Source of the DNA: Auriscalpium vulgare
Lineage: Eukaryota > Basidiomycota > Agaricomycetes > Russulales > Auriscalpiaceae
DNA: 64,000 nucleotides
Direction: 5' to 3'
Assembly: GCA_019915015.1 (NCBI GenBank)
Contig: JAHBBC010000004.1
Coordinates: 1,674,001 to 1,738,000 of the forward strand
The number at the start of each line of letters is the position of its first letter. The stretch's first letter is position 1. Positions 21,560 through 34,079 of this stretch are shown piece by piece. The notes under the pieces are model-generated. The model was not told the origin of the DNA. It did not search any database and worked only from the letters and a program-made list of their open reading frames with translations. A program made the translations under genes and the position numbers.

Positions 21560-22860
21560 GCATTGTGTCGTCGCGGATAATTGAGATGGCTGTGCTATCC
21601 AGGAGCAATATCGATAATTTGAATAAGCGACATTATAACCAAGTGGTGTCGAGAGTCGACTTACCAGTAAGAGGTTAATTGACCGTCGAGGGTGAGGTTG
21701 CCGCAGAGCGTAAGTTCATTTAACTATGTGTCGACCAACACGTTGACGACTTTCCGACGCCCACTACACTCGGAGCAGCGTCGCCAGAATTTTGGATAGC
21801 GCCTGGCCCGAGGCTGTTGCGGAGGGCCAGCCCCACCAGTGATGCGAGGCGACCAATGGGGAGGAGAGAGCGGCCAGAACGTCCAGCGATGCGTGGTCAG
21901 TCACACCAGTCAAATGAGCGGTGGCCGATATCCAGTCGCACAGCAAGTGAGATAGAACTCCGGACCTCGAGAACGTGCTTAGCTGCGTGATTCTGAAGCG
22001 AGTGTCCGGCACTCTGCCCACGTCTACACCTAACGATGCGGCCCAGCGAGCACAGATGAGCAGAGTACGACAGTCTAGATGCTTACTGGCAGGTAATCAA
22101 TGAATCAATAAGTATCATGCAAGGTCCACACCTCGACTGCTCACTAGCGCACTTGCGTCGAAAGGCGTTCGGTAAGAGGAACGGGCGGCTCTGATCGAGG
22201 CATCATTCGGAAAGGCCGAGCGGTGTTTGTTTTCTGCACGGCGAAAATTAGAGCACGGAAAGCATGCAGGAGACACTGCTGATCGTGTAGCGGCTAGCCT
22301 ATACGTCGAGTTGTTGAGGGAGCACTTCAACTTGAAGTCACAGACCGCCGGGTTCAAAAGGCTCGCCGGGCGGCGGCACGGGGGCTTCCGGCCCGTCAGC
22401 ACGTTGCTTCGGCAAGCCGGCACGCATAGCCTGGACGCCGCGACTTGTCCTCGAAGTTCAACATGCGGCTTCATTGTTCGCTCTCTGGTTCGCTTAGCCT
22501 GCTCTCAGCTTTGCCCAGACTGCAGACATTGGGCTCGCTGTAGCTGTCACGACACTGCTTGCATCTCCATAGAACTGCGGCTGAGCTACTGGCCTCACAA
22601 GGACGTCGCCACCCGAACTTGAACACTGTCTAGGTGGAACATTTTACTACTATATAAACCGTCAAATAATAATTTCATACTTCTAGAACATATTTCCCTG
22701 ATACCGGCCTTGCAAAGCGGCGCCTCGTGCTGCTACAGCCACACAGTCAATCTCTTTCCATTGTCCCTGAATCAGTGTGGCCGTCTGCCTGTTCTGCATA
22801 AAGCCAACGCGCTAGGTGAGTGCGACACATCTTCCTCTGCTCTCTGTCATCTCATCGCAT
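21560..22860. other. Duplicated 1.3-kb upstream region of the full-length kinases
   Basis: No gene recognised. Nearly identical to 30365-31670. Its last 240 bp carry the kinase promoter. Confidence 0.6.
22651..22658 (+). promoter_or_regulatory. TATA box of the first full-length array kinase
   Basis: TATATAAA about 210 bp before the start codon at 22862. The copy before the 31673 kinase reads TATATAGA. Confidence 0.5.
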
Positions 22861-22861
22861 C

Positions 22862-25256
22862 ATGTCTTCTGTCAAATTGCAGAGCACCCCGATTAAACGC
22901 ACAATCACAGGCACGGAGCCGTGGTCGCTCCACCCGCAACTCGCTCAGGTCGAGTACGTCAAAATGGCCGAGGACTTGAAGCACATGTTCGTTGGACCGA
23001 TGCCTGTTGCGAAATTTCTGGCGAAATTCGTCCCGTCGATCAAGAAGAGGCGACCGGCAGGCCGAATCAACTTTACTGTCCCGGAAGGAGAGGGAGCGTA
23101 TCACGGAGCATTCGTGCGTCGTTTATATACAACTGCCCGTTTCGCCAACTTATCACGATCACTACAGGTCGAGGCCATGCACGCCTCGCCGTTCTGTCCT
23201 GGATTGGTGTTCGTTGACACGCACCAGAAGGGCGACACGAACTTCAAAAAATACCGCAAGCCAGACATCTCCGTCTTCTCTGGTCAGCGCCCCGTCGACC
23301 CGCCTTTGGACAACGTCGAATGGACCAAGGTCGAGCTGTGTATCGAGGTCAAGCCCCTTGCGGACGACCCTTTCCAGGACCCAGCCAAGAATGTCGACCG
23401 CAAAACCTTCGAGTTCGAGCATCGCACGAATAAAGCGAACTCCGCACGCGGCCAGATAGCCTCTTACGCTCACGCGCAGCACATCAGCCAGTTTCGGACG
23501 TCCACCCTCTCCATTTGCTTGATGGGGGATCAAGCGCGCCTCATCTATTGGGACCGCAGCGCGACTGCCGTCTCTGAGAGATTCAACTTCGTCGAGGACC
23601 CCAAGACGCTTGCAGAATTCTTCTGGCGCTTCTCCAACCTCGACGCGGCTCAGCGCGGTCGCGACACCTCGGTCACAGTCGCGTCGGCGAAGGAGCGGGA
23701 GCGTGCGACAGAACGTCTCGTCGCGGAGAACCACTATGCAGGAGCAGAGCTCGCTCTCGAGGAGGAGTTCTTCAAGTTTCATATCCACGACGACAAGGAC
23801 AAGAAGGACTTTTACTTCATCGCGCCGCGCCCCAAGGCTCTTCTCCACAGTCCCGCCCTAGCCGGTCGAGGCACTGTCGGCTTCATCGCGTTCGACCCGC
23901 AGCACAACTCGTGCGTATGGGTCAAGGACTCGTGGCGCATCGTGGTATTGGAGAAGGAAGGCGACATCTACCGGCTGCTGCACGCCCACAAGGTGCCTCA
24001 CATCCCGGAATTGCTGTGCGCCGGGGATGTCTTGGTCAACGGCCACATCCAGGAAACCCTTGTGGAGTCCCTGCGGGAAGCAAAGTGGGCCTGCATGCTG
24101 AAGAGCCTCACGCAACACGTCCACTACCGTCAAGCGTGGAAGACGATTGGGACCAAGCTGAGCCTCTTCTCGAGCACGAAGCAGCTCTGCGAAGGCGTAC
24201 GCGATGCCATCACAGGTACGTCGTGACGTTTTGTAAATCTTCCATTGTGCTCATTTGTTGGCGTCGCAGCACACAGCGTTGCCTTCGAGAAGGCCCACGT
24301 TCTCCACCGCGACATTAGTGCTGGGAATGTGATGTTTGCTCCCGGTCAAAACGGCGGTCTTTTGATAGACTGGGAAATGGCGAAGATCCTCAAGCCCGAT
24401 GAAGAGGAGGTAGCAAGGCAGACTTTCCGCACGGTCCGTTGTTCTTCTCCACATTCTGTACGCTGACTCAATATTCCTTCAGGGAACCTGGCAGTTCATA
24501 TCTGGTGTTCGACTCCTCGATCCGAAGAAACGCCACGAGTTCTCCGATGACCTGGAGTCCTTCGTGCACGTCCTGATGTACCACCTTCTGCGCTATCGTC
24601 CCTCCGGAGTTGACGGCTTGAACGACGTCCTGCATGACCTTTACAACGATTTTCGGGCAGGTGTTGACGGTGCAGCCAAAGGCGGTCGTGGCAAGAAGCA
24701 ATGGTTTCTTGGCGCTCTCTTCGACATGGATGAGTGGCGTCCGCAGCTCCCTACCCCTTGTGCCAACATTGTCGAGGATCTCCAGTCACTCTTTGAGGTC
24801 CTGTATGTGGCGACGAGAAAGCTCGCCAAGGCGATGACGACCGAGGAGGCTGCCATGGCCCGCAAGCGTCTCGATGACAGCACCGCAGTCCTGAAGATCT
24901 TCAATGACAACCTTGCCGTCAACGAATGGCTAACGGACGCAGGCGCTATGTTCCAGGACATCGGTCCTCCGACCTTACTCGCAGCTGGGCTCCCTACCGT
25001 GCACAAACGCGGCTACTCGGACGCAAGAGATAGCCACGCAACCTCCATGTCGCGCATCACCGACAGCAGCGTGGGCTCTGGGTCGTCCAAGCGCCAGCGC
25101 ACTGCCGGACCCACCCTTTCGTCCTTTTTTCAATTTGTGGATGCACAGGAGGCCGCGGCCAGGGAGCCATCCGAGACGTCGACCTCCGCACGCGGCGGTC
25201 CGTTGCATCCTGCAACGCGCACGCAGCCGCCCAGGAAGTCGAAGCGCACGCCCTAA
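22862..25256 (+). CDS. FunK1-type fungal protein kinase, array copy 1 (full length)
   Basis: Exons 22862-23113, 23168-24215, 24270-24433 and 24483-25256; 745 residues. The start MSSVKLQSTPIK lies just after a short 5' leader and is shared with copy 4. Blocks in order: FVGPMPVAKFLAKF; KPDISVFSGQRP; CIEVKPLADDPF; GQIASYAHAQHISQFRT; ARLIYWDRSATAVSERF; CVWVKDSWRIV (candidate ATP-lysine) with EKEGDIYRLL (helix C); the catalytic loop VLHRDISAGNVMF; LLIDWEMAK (DWE in place of DFG); GTWQFISGVRLLDPKKRHEFSDDLESFVHVLMYHLLRY; then a C-terminal tail with KRGYSDARDSHATSMSR and SSKRQRTAG, a possible nuclear localisation signal. Intron 1 (54 bp) is also an open in-frame stretch. Tandem neighbours are paralogues. 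Confidence 0.92.
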
Positions 25257-25925
25257 ACACCAACGTCTGCGGGGACTCGTCGTCGTCGTCGGCAACGATG
25301 TGCAGTCGTAGGTGTAACGCCGGAACGTTAGTGATGTCGAGGACAAGTTACTAGAGTCTTAGTCTAGTCCGTAGCAATTTCTATGCAAGTGCTTTTTGTT
25401 TCGGCTCTGCACTGAATATATAAACCTGATGGCACCACTCATGTTCGCGGCTTTCGTGGATTGAGCATTCGCGCCTTTGCCAGCCCAGTTTACACGCGGT
25501 TGAACCGGCCCGCGGTCAACTCCTCGCCGCCGCCGCCGCCAACTTGACCTTCCCAGTCGCACCCACTGCATTTGCGCTTGATCAATTCACACTACACCTT
25601 GGCCACTGATCATAGACTGCTCTCAACTAGCCTGCGCGGCAGCAGATGTACACCCGAAGACTCCTCGTCAACTCCAGCGCGTCACTACCCGACACCGACG
25701 ATAATGATGGCCTGCCTGATCCAATACATCCTGTCTGCGACGGCCACACTGTCGCTCGCGTGACTGAGTTCATTGTTCCACCGACTTGGTGTCACCAGTG
25801 TGTCACCGGCCGGCGCCTCATCAAAAGGACCTAGTCCGGTGAGTTCAAAGCTACTGTCGCCGTCATTCTCCTCGATGACATTGAACAAGAGCACCCCTAT
25901 TTCTGGCGCACGCTTTGACACAGAG

Positions 25926-27522
25926 ATGTCGTCTGTGCACCCACCGCTTGCTGAAGTCGAGTACAGCAATGTCGTAGGGGCCTTCAAGCACGCGCTCGGT
26001 GGGCCCATGCCCGTAGCAACAGTTCTTGGCATTGCTCACGCCATCGAGCTTGTCGAGGAACCGCGACCAGCAATGATAATCAAATCCACTGCACTGAGGA
26101 CAGTGGGGGATTTTGACGGCGCATCGGTACGTTTGTTCTTCTGTCCGACGGCGCCCTTTACATCGCGCGTCTACCATGTCCTGTTGTCCTGTATTCGCTA
26201 AAACATCACTCAAGGGGTACCCGTGGCGCATCAAACGGTTGGAGAAGGAGGCAGATAGTCATTGGCAGCTGCACTCGCCAAGGGTGATGCAAATCCCGGA
26301 GCTGCTGTGCACAGGAGATGTCCTTGACAATGGCAGCGTCCAGTCTCTTCGGGAGCAAACAAGTGTTTGCAAGCCGAACGGGCTCACGCGACAGGTGCAC
26401 TTCCGTCTAGCGTGGAAGACGATCGGAAGCAAGCTACGATGCTTTTCGAGCACGAAGCAGCTCTGCGAAGCCGTACGGGATGCCATCATAGGTTCGTCTT
26501 GACCTTAAGTTTTCGTAAATTGTCACAGGTGCTCATTGTTTCCGTTGCAGCACACAGGGTTGCCTTCGAGAAGGCCCACGTTCTCCACCGCGACGTTAGT
26601 GCTGGAAATGTGATGTTTGCTCCCGGTCAAAACGGCGGTCTTTTGATAGACTGGGAAATGGCGAAGATCCTTAAGCCCGATGAAGAGGAGGTAGCAAGGC
26701 AAACTTTCCGCACGGTCCGTTGTTCTTCTCCGCATTCTGTACGCTGACTCAATAGTCCTTCAGGGAACCTGGCAGTTCATCTCTGGTGTTCGACTCCTCG
26801 ATCCGAAGAAACGCCACGAGTTCTCCGATGACCTGGAGTCCTTCGTGCACGTCCTGATGTATCATCTTCTGCGATATCGCCCTTCAAGAATTGCTCGCCT
26901 GGGCGACCGGTTTCATTTGCTTTATAATGATTTTGGGAAGGGCCTTGAAGGTCAGGACGAAGGTGGCGAAGGCAAGAAGCAATGGTTCTCTCGCGCTCTC
27001 TTCAAGATGGATGAGTGGCGTCCGCAGCTCCCGACGCCCTGTGCCAACATTGTCGAGGATTTCCAGTCACTCTTTGAAGTCCTTTACATTCAGGCAGAAT
27101 ATCTCCCTTTCGTCATGCCGGATGGTAAGGCAGACATTGCCCGTCGGCGCCTTCAGAATGCCACTGCGGCCCTGACGATTTTCGACAACAACCTCGCTAT
27201 CAAAGAATGGCCAACGGATTCCGCCTCCATGTTTCAGAATATCAGGCCTCCGACCATTGTCGCGAATGGGCTCCCTACCGTGCACAAGCGTGGCTACTCG
27301 GACGCAAGAGATAGCCACGCAACCTCAATGTCGCGACTCACTGCCAGCAGTATCGGCTCGGAGTCCTCCAAGCGTCGCCGGACAGATGCTGGCTCGTCAT
27401 TCGGCCCAATTGGACTGGATGTCGGTGTGTCCGAGCCGTCAAGCTCCGCACGTAGCGGTCCGTCGCGGCCTGCAACGCGCACGCAGCCGCTCAGGAAATC
27501 GAAGGGCACGCAGAAGAAATGA
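25926..27522 (+). CDS. FunK1-type kinase, array copy 2 (internally deleted)
   Basis: Exons 25926-26126, 26215-26491, 26551-26714 and 26764-27522; 466 residues. The N-terminal exon (MSSVHPPLAEVEYSN) aligns with the start of the full-length copies, but nearly all of the large second exon up to the DSWRIV region is missing. The remaining second exon begins around GYPWRIKRLEKEADSHWQL. The catalytic loop VLHRDVSAGNVMF and LLIDWEMAK are intact. The acceptor used for intron 1 by the sister copy at 34746 (CATAG) has been lost here in a deletion of about 10 bp. The only usable downstream acceptor (26214) places the conserved lysine of SLKGYPW inside the intron. It may thus be a catalytically impaired or pseudo-kinase. 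Confidence 0.78.
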
Positions 27523-28205
27523 CCATCGTCATCTGGGGGGACTCGTCGTCGTCGGCAGTGATGTGCAACCGTGGCCTGAGGAGGTGTGCCGGAACGTTTG
27601 TAGTGATGTCGGGGGTTCCCAAGTTAGTCCGTAGTATATTTGTACCAGGGGTTTTGTTTTGGCTCTGAATTGAATGTGTAAACCTGATAACACGGGTGAT
27701 GTTCGCGACTTTCGTGGATTGAGCATTCGCCAGCCTTGTCGCCAGAGAAGGTCAGAGGGCCCCCCGGGATCGCCGGCGCCGGCGGCCCTTGACCTTCAAG
27801 TCAAGCTTCAAGATGATCCTTGCCTCGCACCCACTGCATTTGCGCTCGAAACACAGCAGACCTTGCCAGTCACTGATCAACTGCTAAAAATGCTTGACTA
27901 CTAGAATGCTCTCCAACGGCCTACGCGACAGATGTACACTCGACGCAACGACGACTCGGACTCCTCATGGCGCGTCACCAGCCGACACCGATGGCAATGC
28001 CTGCCTGTCCCTACTTATACATCCTGTCGTCACCGTCCACACTGTTGCTCGCGTGACTGAGCCCATTGTTCCTTTTGCCGAGCCGGTGTGGCCGGCCGGT
28101 GCATCATGAAAAGGACCTTGTCCGGTGAGTTCAAAGCTACTCCTCAATCTCATTCTGTCTTTGAACAAGAGCATCCCTTTCCTCCGCGCACGCTTTGACA
28201 AAGAG

Positions 28206-29684
28206 ATGGCATCTGTGCAACCACCACTTGCTGCAGTCGAGTACAGCAACATCGCGGACGCCTTGAAGCACACGCTCGTTGGGCCCATGTCCGAAGCAAT
28301 AGTTTTCGATATTGCTCCAGCCATCGAGGAACCGCGATCAGCGGGGATGACCGAGCCCACTGTACCGAGGACAGGGGGAGTGTATGACGGCCCATTGGTA
28401 CGTTTCGACTCTTCTATCCGACGTCGTCCTTACGCCGAGCGTCATAGATAAACACCATACGTGCGCCGCCTGTATTCGCTAACGCGCACCTCAAAGGGGA
28501 CGAGTGGCACATCGACTCCGGGCTGGAGAACGAAGGCGATATCAGCCGGCTGCTGCACTCCCACAAGGTGTCTCACGTACCGGAGCTGCTGCGCGCAGGG
28601 GATGTCAGATTCCTTGACGATGGTGGCGTCAAATCTTTTCGGGAGCAAACAGGGGTTTGCCAGCCAAAAGGACTCCCGCGACATTTGCACTTCCGTCTGG
28701 CGTGGGAGACGATCGGAAGCAAGCTACGATGCTTTTCGAGCACGAAGCAGCTCTGCGTGGCCATGCGCGATGCCATCACCGGTACGTCTCACTCGCCTTG
28801 TGCAGGTCTGGGATGGCTAGGTGATATGTTGGCATCGCAGCGCACAGTGTTGCCTTCGAAAAGGCGCACATCCTCCATCGCGACGTTAGCGCTGCGAACG
28901 TGATGTTCGCTGCTGGCCAGAATGGTGGTGTTCTCGTCGACTGGGAAATGGCGGAGATCCACACACCCGGTGAACAGGAGACGAACAGAATAGATCTCCG
29001 CACTGTCAGTGTTTATCCTCCCCACCACGATCCTCTAGCTAACTTGGATCTTAGGGCACCTGGAAATTTATCTCAGGCGTTCGACTGATCAATCCCAAGA
29101 AGCCACATGAGTTCTCCGATGACCTAGAATCCTTCGTGCACGTCCTGATGTATCATCTTCTGCGATATCGCCCTTCAAGAATTGCTCACCTGGGCGACCT
29201 ATTTCATTCGCTTTATAATGGTTTTGGGAAGGGCCTTGAAGGTCAGGACAAAGGTGGCCATGGCAAGAAGCAGTGGTTCTTTGGCTCTCTCTTCGACATG
29301 GATGAATGGCGTCCGCAGCTCCCGATGCCCTGTGCCGACATTGTCGAGGGTCTCCAGTCACTCTTTGAGGTCCTGTACATGCCGCCAAGAAATCTCGCTC
29401 GTATTATGTCGAATGGCGAGGCAGACGTCGCCCGTGCGCGTCTTCAAGATGCCACCGCAGCGCTGAAGGTCTTTGCCGACAACCTCACCATGGAAGAATG
29501 GCCAACGGACGCACGCGCTGTATTCCAGGATATCAGTCCCGTCATGCGGGCCCCTCCGCCTGTGAACAAGCGTGCCTACGAGGAACAAATAGAGAGCCAC
29601 CGTATTGCGATGTTGCGAGTCATGGAGCGCTACAAGTGCCGCCGGACCGATGCCTGCTCACCATTCGACGTGGCTCCGCAATGA
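28206..29684 (+). CDS. FunK1-type kinase, array copy 3 (internally deleted, shorter tail)
   Basis: Exons 28206-28397, 28448-28781, 28841-29004 and 29055-29684; 439 residues, phases consistent. Same deleted architecture as copies 2 and 5. The N-terminal exon MASVQPPLAAVEYSN is joined to NAHLKGDEWHIDSGLENEGDISRLL, so the lysine position is kept. The catalytic loop ILHRDVSAANVMF has Ala in place of Gly, and the metal-binding motif is VLVDWEMAE. The tail is shortened by a stop after SPFDVAPQ; homologous tail sequence continues past the stop in another frame (VSETSTSARS-like, 29690-29730). It has diverged more than the other copies and is present only in the first duplication unit. Confidence 0.75.
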
Positions 29685-30345
29685 TCGGCGTGTCCGAGAC
29701 GTCGACCTCCGCACGCAGCTGTTCGGTGCAGCTGTGCAGTCGAAGGGGTGGAGTCTGGACGGGAGTGTCAGCGACGTCGGGGGTTGTGTTGTGAAACTGT
29801 CACAAACTGTAGCCCTTAATTATGATCTTTGTATCTTCTCCGCAGTAATTTTTTGACGCGATTCCTTCCGCGCCCACAGGGTCTGAGGTGGGCCTTGCTA
29901 CACTCGTAAACATTCTGTCTGGGCGACACTTGGGTACGGGGTCAGGCAGACGGGTCGCCGGTCCACTAGGGCCGTGCGCTTCGTCAACTGAGCTAAATGG
30001 AACATCGCGTAGCCCTGTGAAAAAGCCAAGAACTGCCCCCTAGTGTTGTCGCACAGCCAGCCTCGGCTTCACAATGATATTCAAAGCAAATTTCGATTGC
30101 CAGAACGCCCGGCGCACATCCACAGCGCATATGCGCCGCGCGGCGCCGCCACACCGTCCTCCGCGCACACGCATCGAGCGCGCGCACATCCTCGTCGTAC
30201 AGTGCAGGTCCTTTTGTGGCATAACAACACGTGCAATGTATGATCCAGTCACGCAATGAGTCCGTCCGTGCAGTGTCCTTCGATGCCCATCACACGCATC
30301 GCATCCAGTGCCAACGCCCACCCACCTACTACAACAGCAGGCCCG
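29685..30345. other. Spacer with duplicated cupredoxin 3' flank
   Basis: From 29685 to about 29800, decayed kinase tail. About 30050-30347 is nearly identical to 36645-36920 and includes, on the minus strand, the last codons of the cupredoxin (AGLLL stop at about 30326-30343). This is a broken end, not a gene. Confidence 0.75.
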
Positions 30346-31461
30346 CGCTAACCTTGGACCTTGTGCATTGTGTCGTCACGAATAATTGAGATGGCTGTGC
30401 TATCCAGGAGCAATATCAATAATTTGAATAAGCATCAAGATTGGACATTATACCCAAGTGGTGTCGAGAGTCGACTTAGCAGTAAGAGGTTAATTGACCG
30501 TCGAGGGTGAGGTTGCCGCAGAGCGTAAGTTCATTTAATTATGTGTCGACCAACACGTTGACGACTTTCCGACGCCCACGACACTCGGAGCAGCGTCGCC
30601 AGAATTTTGGATAGCGCCTGGCCCGAGGCTGTTGCGGAGGGCCAGCCCCACCAGTGATGCGAGGCGACCAACGGGGAGGAGAGAGCGGCCAGAACGTCCA
30701 GCGATGCGTGGTCAGTCACACCAGTCAAATGAGCGGTGGCCGATATCCAGTCGCACAGCAAGTAAGATAGAACTCCGGACCTCGAGAACGTGTTTAGCTG
30801 CGTGATTCTGAAGCGAGTGTCTCGGACTCTGCCCACGTCTACACCCAGCGATGCGACCCAGCGAGCACAGATGAGCAGAGTACGACAGTCTAGATGCTTA
30901 CTGGCAGGTAATCAATGAATCAATAAGTATCATGCAAGGTCCACACCTCGACTGCTCACTAGCGCACTTGCGTCGAAAGGCGTTCGGTAGAGGAACGGGC
31001 GGCTCTGATCGAGGCATCATTCGGAAAGGCCGAGCGGTGTTTGTTTTCTGCACGGCAAAAATGAAAGCACGGAAAGCATGTCGGAGACGCTGCTGATCGT
31101 GTAGCGGCTAGCCTATACGTCGAGTTGTTGAGGGAGCACTTCAACTTGAAGTCACAGACCGCCGGGTTCAAAAGGCTCGCCGGGCGGCGGCACGGGGGCT
31201 TCCGGCCCGTCAGCACGTTGCTTCGGCAAGCCGGCACGCATAGCCTGGACGCGACTTGCCCTCGAAGTTCAACATGCGGCTTCATTGTTCGCTCTCTGGT
31301 TCGCTTAGCCTGCTCTCAGCTTTGCCCAGACTGCAGACATTGGGCTCGCTGTAGCTGTCACGACACTGCTTGCATCTCCATAGAACTGCGGCTGAGCTAC
31401 TGGCCTCACAAGGACGTCGCCACCCGAACTTGAAGACTGTCTAGGTGGAACATTTTACTAC

Positions 31462-31469
31462 TATATAGA
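31462..31469 (+). promoter_or_regulatory. Altered TATA box of array copy 4
   Basis: TATATAGA, where the duplicate at 22651 has TATATAAA. Confidence 0.45.
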
Positions 31470-31672
31470 CCGTCAAATAATAATCTCATACTTCTAGAAC
31501 ATATTTCCCTGATACCGGCCTTGCAAAGCGGCGCCTCGTGCTGCTACAGCCACACAGTCAATCTCTTTCCATTGTCCCTGAATCGGTGTGGCCGTCTGCC
31601 TGTTCTGCATAAAGCCAACGCGCTAGGTGAGTGCGACACATCTTCCTCTGCTCTCTGTCATCTCATCTCATC

Positions 31673-34079
31673 ATGTCTTCTGTCAAAGTGCAGAGCACCC
31701 CGATTAAACACACAATCACAGGCACGCAGCCGTGGTCGCTCCACCCGCAACTCGCTCAAGTCGAGTACGTCAAAATGGCCGAGGACTTGAAGCACATGTT
31801 CGTTGGGCCGATGCCTGTTGCGAAATTTCTGGCGAAATTCGTCCCGTCGATCAAGAAGAGGCGACCGGCAGGCCGAATCAACTTTACTGTCCCGGAAGGA
31901 GAGGGAGCGTATCACGGAGCATTCGTACGTCGTTTATATACAACAGCCCGTTTCGCCAACTTATCACGATCACTACAGGTCGAGGCCATGCACGCCTCGC
32001 CGTTCTGTCCTGGATTGGTGTTCGTTGACACGCACCAGAAGGGCGACACGAACTTCAAAAAATACCGCAAGCCAGACATCTCCGTCTTCTCTGGTCAGCG
32101 CCCCGTCGACCCGCCTTTGGACAACGTCGAATGGACCAAGGTCGAGCTGTGTATCGAGGTCAAGCCCCTTGCGGACGACCCTTTCCAGGACCCAGCCAAG
32201 AACGTCGACCGCAAAACCTTCGAGTTCGAGCATCGCACGAATAAAGCGAACTCCGCACGCGGCCAGATAGCCTCTTACGCTCACGCGCAGCACATCAGCC
32301 AGTTTCGGACGTCCACCCTCTCCATTTGCTTGATGGGGGATCAAGCGCGCCTCATCTATTGGGACCGCAGCGCGACTGCCGTCTCTGAGAGATTCAACTT
32401 CGTCGAGGACCCCAAGACGCTTGCGGAATTCTTCTGGCGCTTCTCCAACCTCGACGCGGCTCAGCGCGGTCGCGACACCTCGGTCACAGTCGCGTCGGCC
32501 AAAGAGCGGGAGCGTGCGACAGAACGCCTCGTCGCGGAGAACCACTATGTAGGAGCAGAGCTCGATCTCGAGGAGGAGTTCTTCAAGTTTCATATCCACG
32601 ACGACAAGGACAAGAAGGACTTTTACTTCATCGCGCCCCGCCCCAAGGCTCTTCTCCACAGTCCCGCCCTAGCCGGTCGAGGCACCGTCGGCTTCATCGC
32701 GTTCGACCCGCAGCACAACTCGTGCGTATGGGTCAAGGACTCGTGGCGCATCGTGGGATTAGAGAAGGAAGGCGACATTTACCGGCTGCTACACTCCCAG
32801 GAAGTGCCTCACATCCCGGAACTGCTGTGTGCCGGGGATGTCATGGTCAACGACGTCTCGCAAGAAACCCTCGTGGAGTCCTTGCGGGACGCCAAGTGGG
32901 CCTGCAAGCTGAAGAGCCTCACGCAACACGTCCACTACCGTCAGGCTTGGAAGACGATTGGGACCAAGCTGAGCATGTTCCCGAGCACGAAGCAGCTCTG
33001 TAAAGCCATACGCGATGCCATCAGGGGTACGTCTTCACCTCCAGTTTCGTAAATCGTCCCAAATGCTCAATTTGTTGCCGTCGCAGCGCACAGCGTTGCA
33101 TTTGAGAAGGCCCACATTCTCCACCGTGATGTTAGTGCGGGGAATGTGATGTTTGCTCCCGGTCAAAACGGCGGTCTGTTGATTGACTGGGAAATGGCGA
33201 AGATCGTCGAGCCCGATGGAGAGGAGGTAGCCAGGCAGGCTTTCCGCACGGTCCGTTTTTCTTTTCGACATCCCGGGCGCTGACTCAATATTCGCTCAGG
33301 GAACCTGGCAGTTCATCTCGGGTGTTCGACTCCTCGATCCGAGAAAACGCCACGAGTTCTCCGATGACCTGGAGTCCTTTGTGCACGTCCTGATGTATCA
33401 TCTTCTGCGATATCGCCCTTCAAGAATTGCTCGCCTGGGCGACCGGTTTCATTCGCTTTATAATGATTTTGGGAAGGGCCTTGAAGGTCAGGACGAAGGT
33501 GGCGAAGGCAAGATGCAATGGTTCTCGCGCACTCTCTTCAAGATGGATGAGTGGCGCCCGCAGCTCCCGATGCCCTGTGCCAACATTGTCCAGGATCTCC
33601 AGTCACTCTTTGGGGTCCTCTACATTCCGCCAGAATTTCTCTCTTTTGTCATGCCGGATGGCAAGGCAGACATCGCCCGTGGGCACCTTCAAGATGCGAC
33701 CGCTGCCCTGAAGATTTTCGACGACAACCTCGCCATCAAAGAATGGCTAACGGACGCAGGCGCTATGTTCCAGGACATCGGTCTTCCCAGCATTCTCGCA
33801 GCTGGGCTCCCTACCGTGCACAAGCGCGGCTACTCGGACGCAAGAGATAGCCACGCAACCTCCATGTCGCGGATCACCGACAGCAGCGTAGGCTCTGGGT
33901 CTTCCAAGCGCCAGCGCACTGCCGGACCCACCCTTTCGTCTTTTTTTCAATTTGCGGATGCACAGGAGGCCGCGGCCAGGGAGCCACCCGAGACGTCGAC
34001 CTCCGCACGCGGCGGTCCGTCGCATCCTGCGACGCGCGCGCAGCCGCCCAGGAAGTCGAAGCGCACGCCGAAGAACTAA
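31673..34079 (+). CDS. FunK1-type fungal protein kinase, array copy 4 (full length)
   Basis: Exons 31673-31924, 31979-33026, 33087-33250 and 33300-34079; 747 residues. Nearly identical to copy 1 through the first two exons. All kinase landmarks are present: CVWVKDSWRIV, EKEGDIYRLL, ILHRDVSAGNVMF and LLIDWEMAK. The last exon is a mosaic. The part after FVHVLMYHLLRY (SRIARLGDRFHSLYNDFG) resembles copy 2. The extreme tail (SSKRQRTAGPTLSSFFQFADA, ending KSKRTPKN) resembles copy 1. That pattern suggests gene conversion in the array. The basic KRQR and KSKRTPK clusters are candidate nuclear localisation signals. Confidence 0.92.

Larger units (their letters stand above)
21541..30347 (+). repeat. 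Segmental duplication, copy 1 (three FunK1 genes plus a cupredoxin 3' remnant)
   Basis: Begins CGCTAACCTT at 21541. Copy 2 begins with the same CGCTAACCTT at 30346. Sequence 21541 to about 27724 is nearly identical to about 30346-36563, apart from small indels. Copy 1 additionally contains the third FunK1 gene (28206-29684) and, at about 30050-30347, a segment also present at 36645-36920 that includes the last codons of the cupredoxin gene. Confidence 0.85.

Noticed and set aside
29935..30010. Minus-strand TTTAGCTCAGTTGACGAAGC resembling a tRNA D-arm
   Set aside because: No matching anticodon stem, no GGTTCGA T-arm and no acceptor pairing could be formed.
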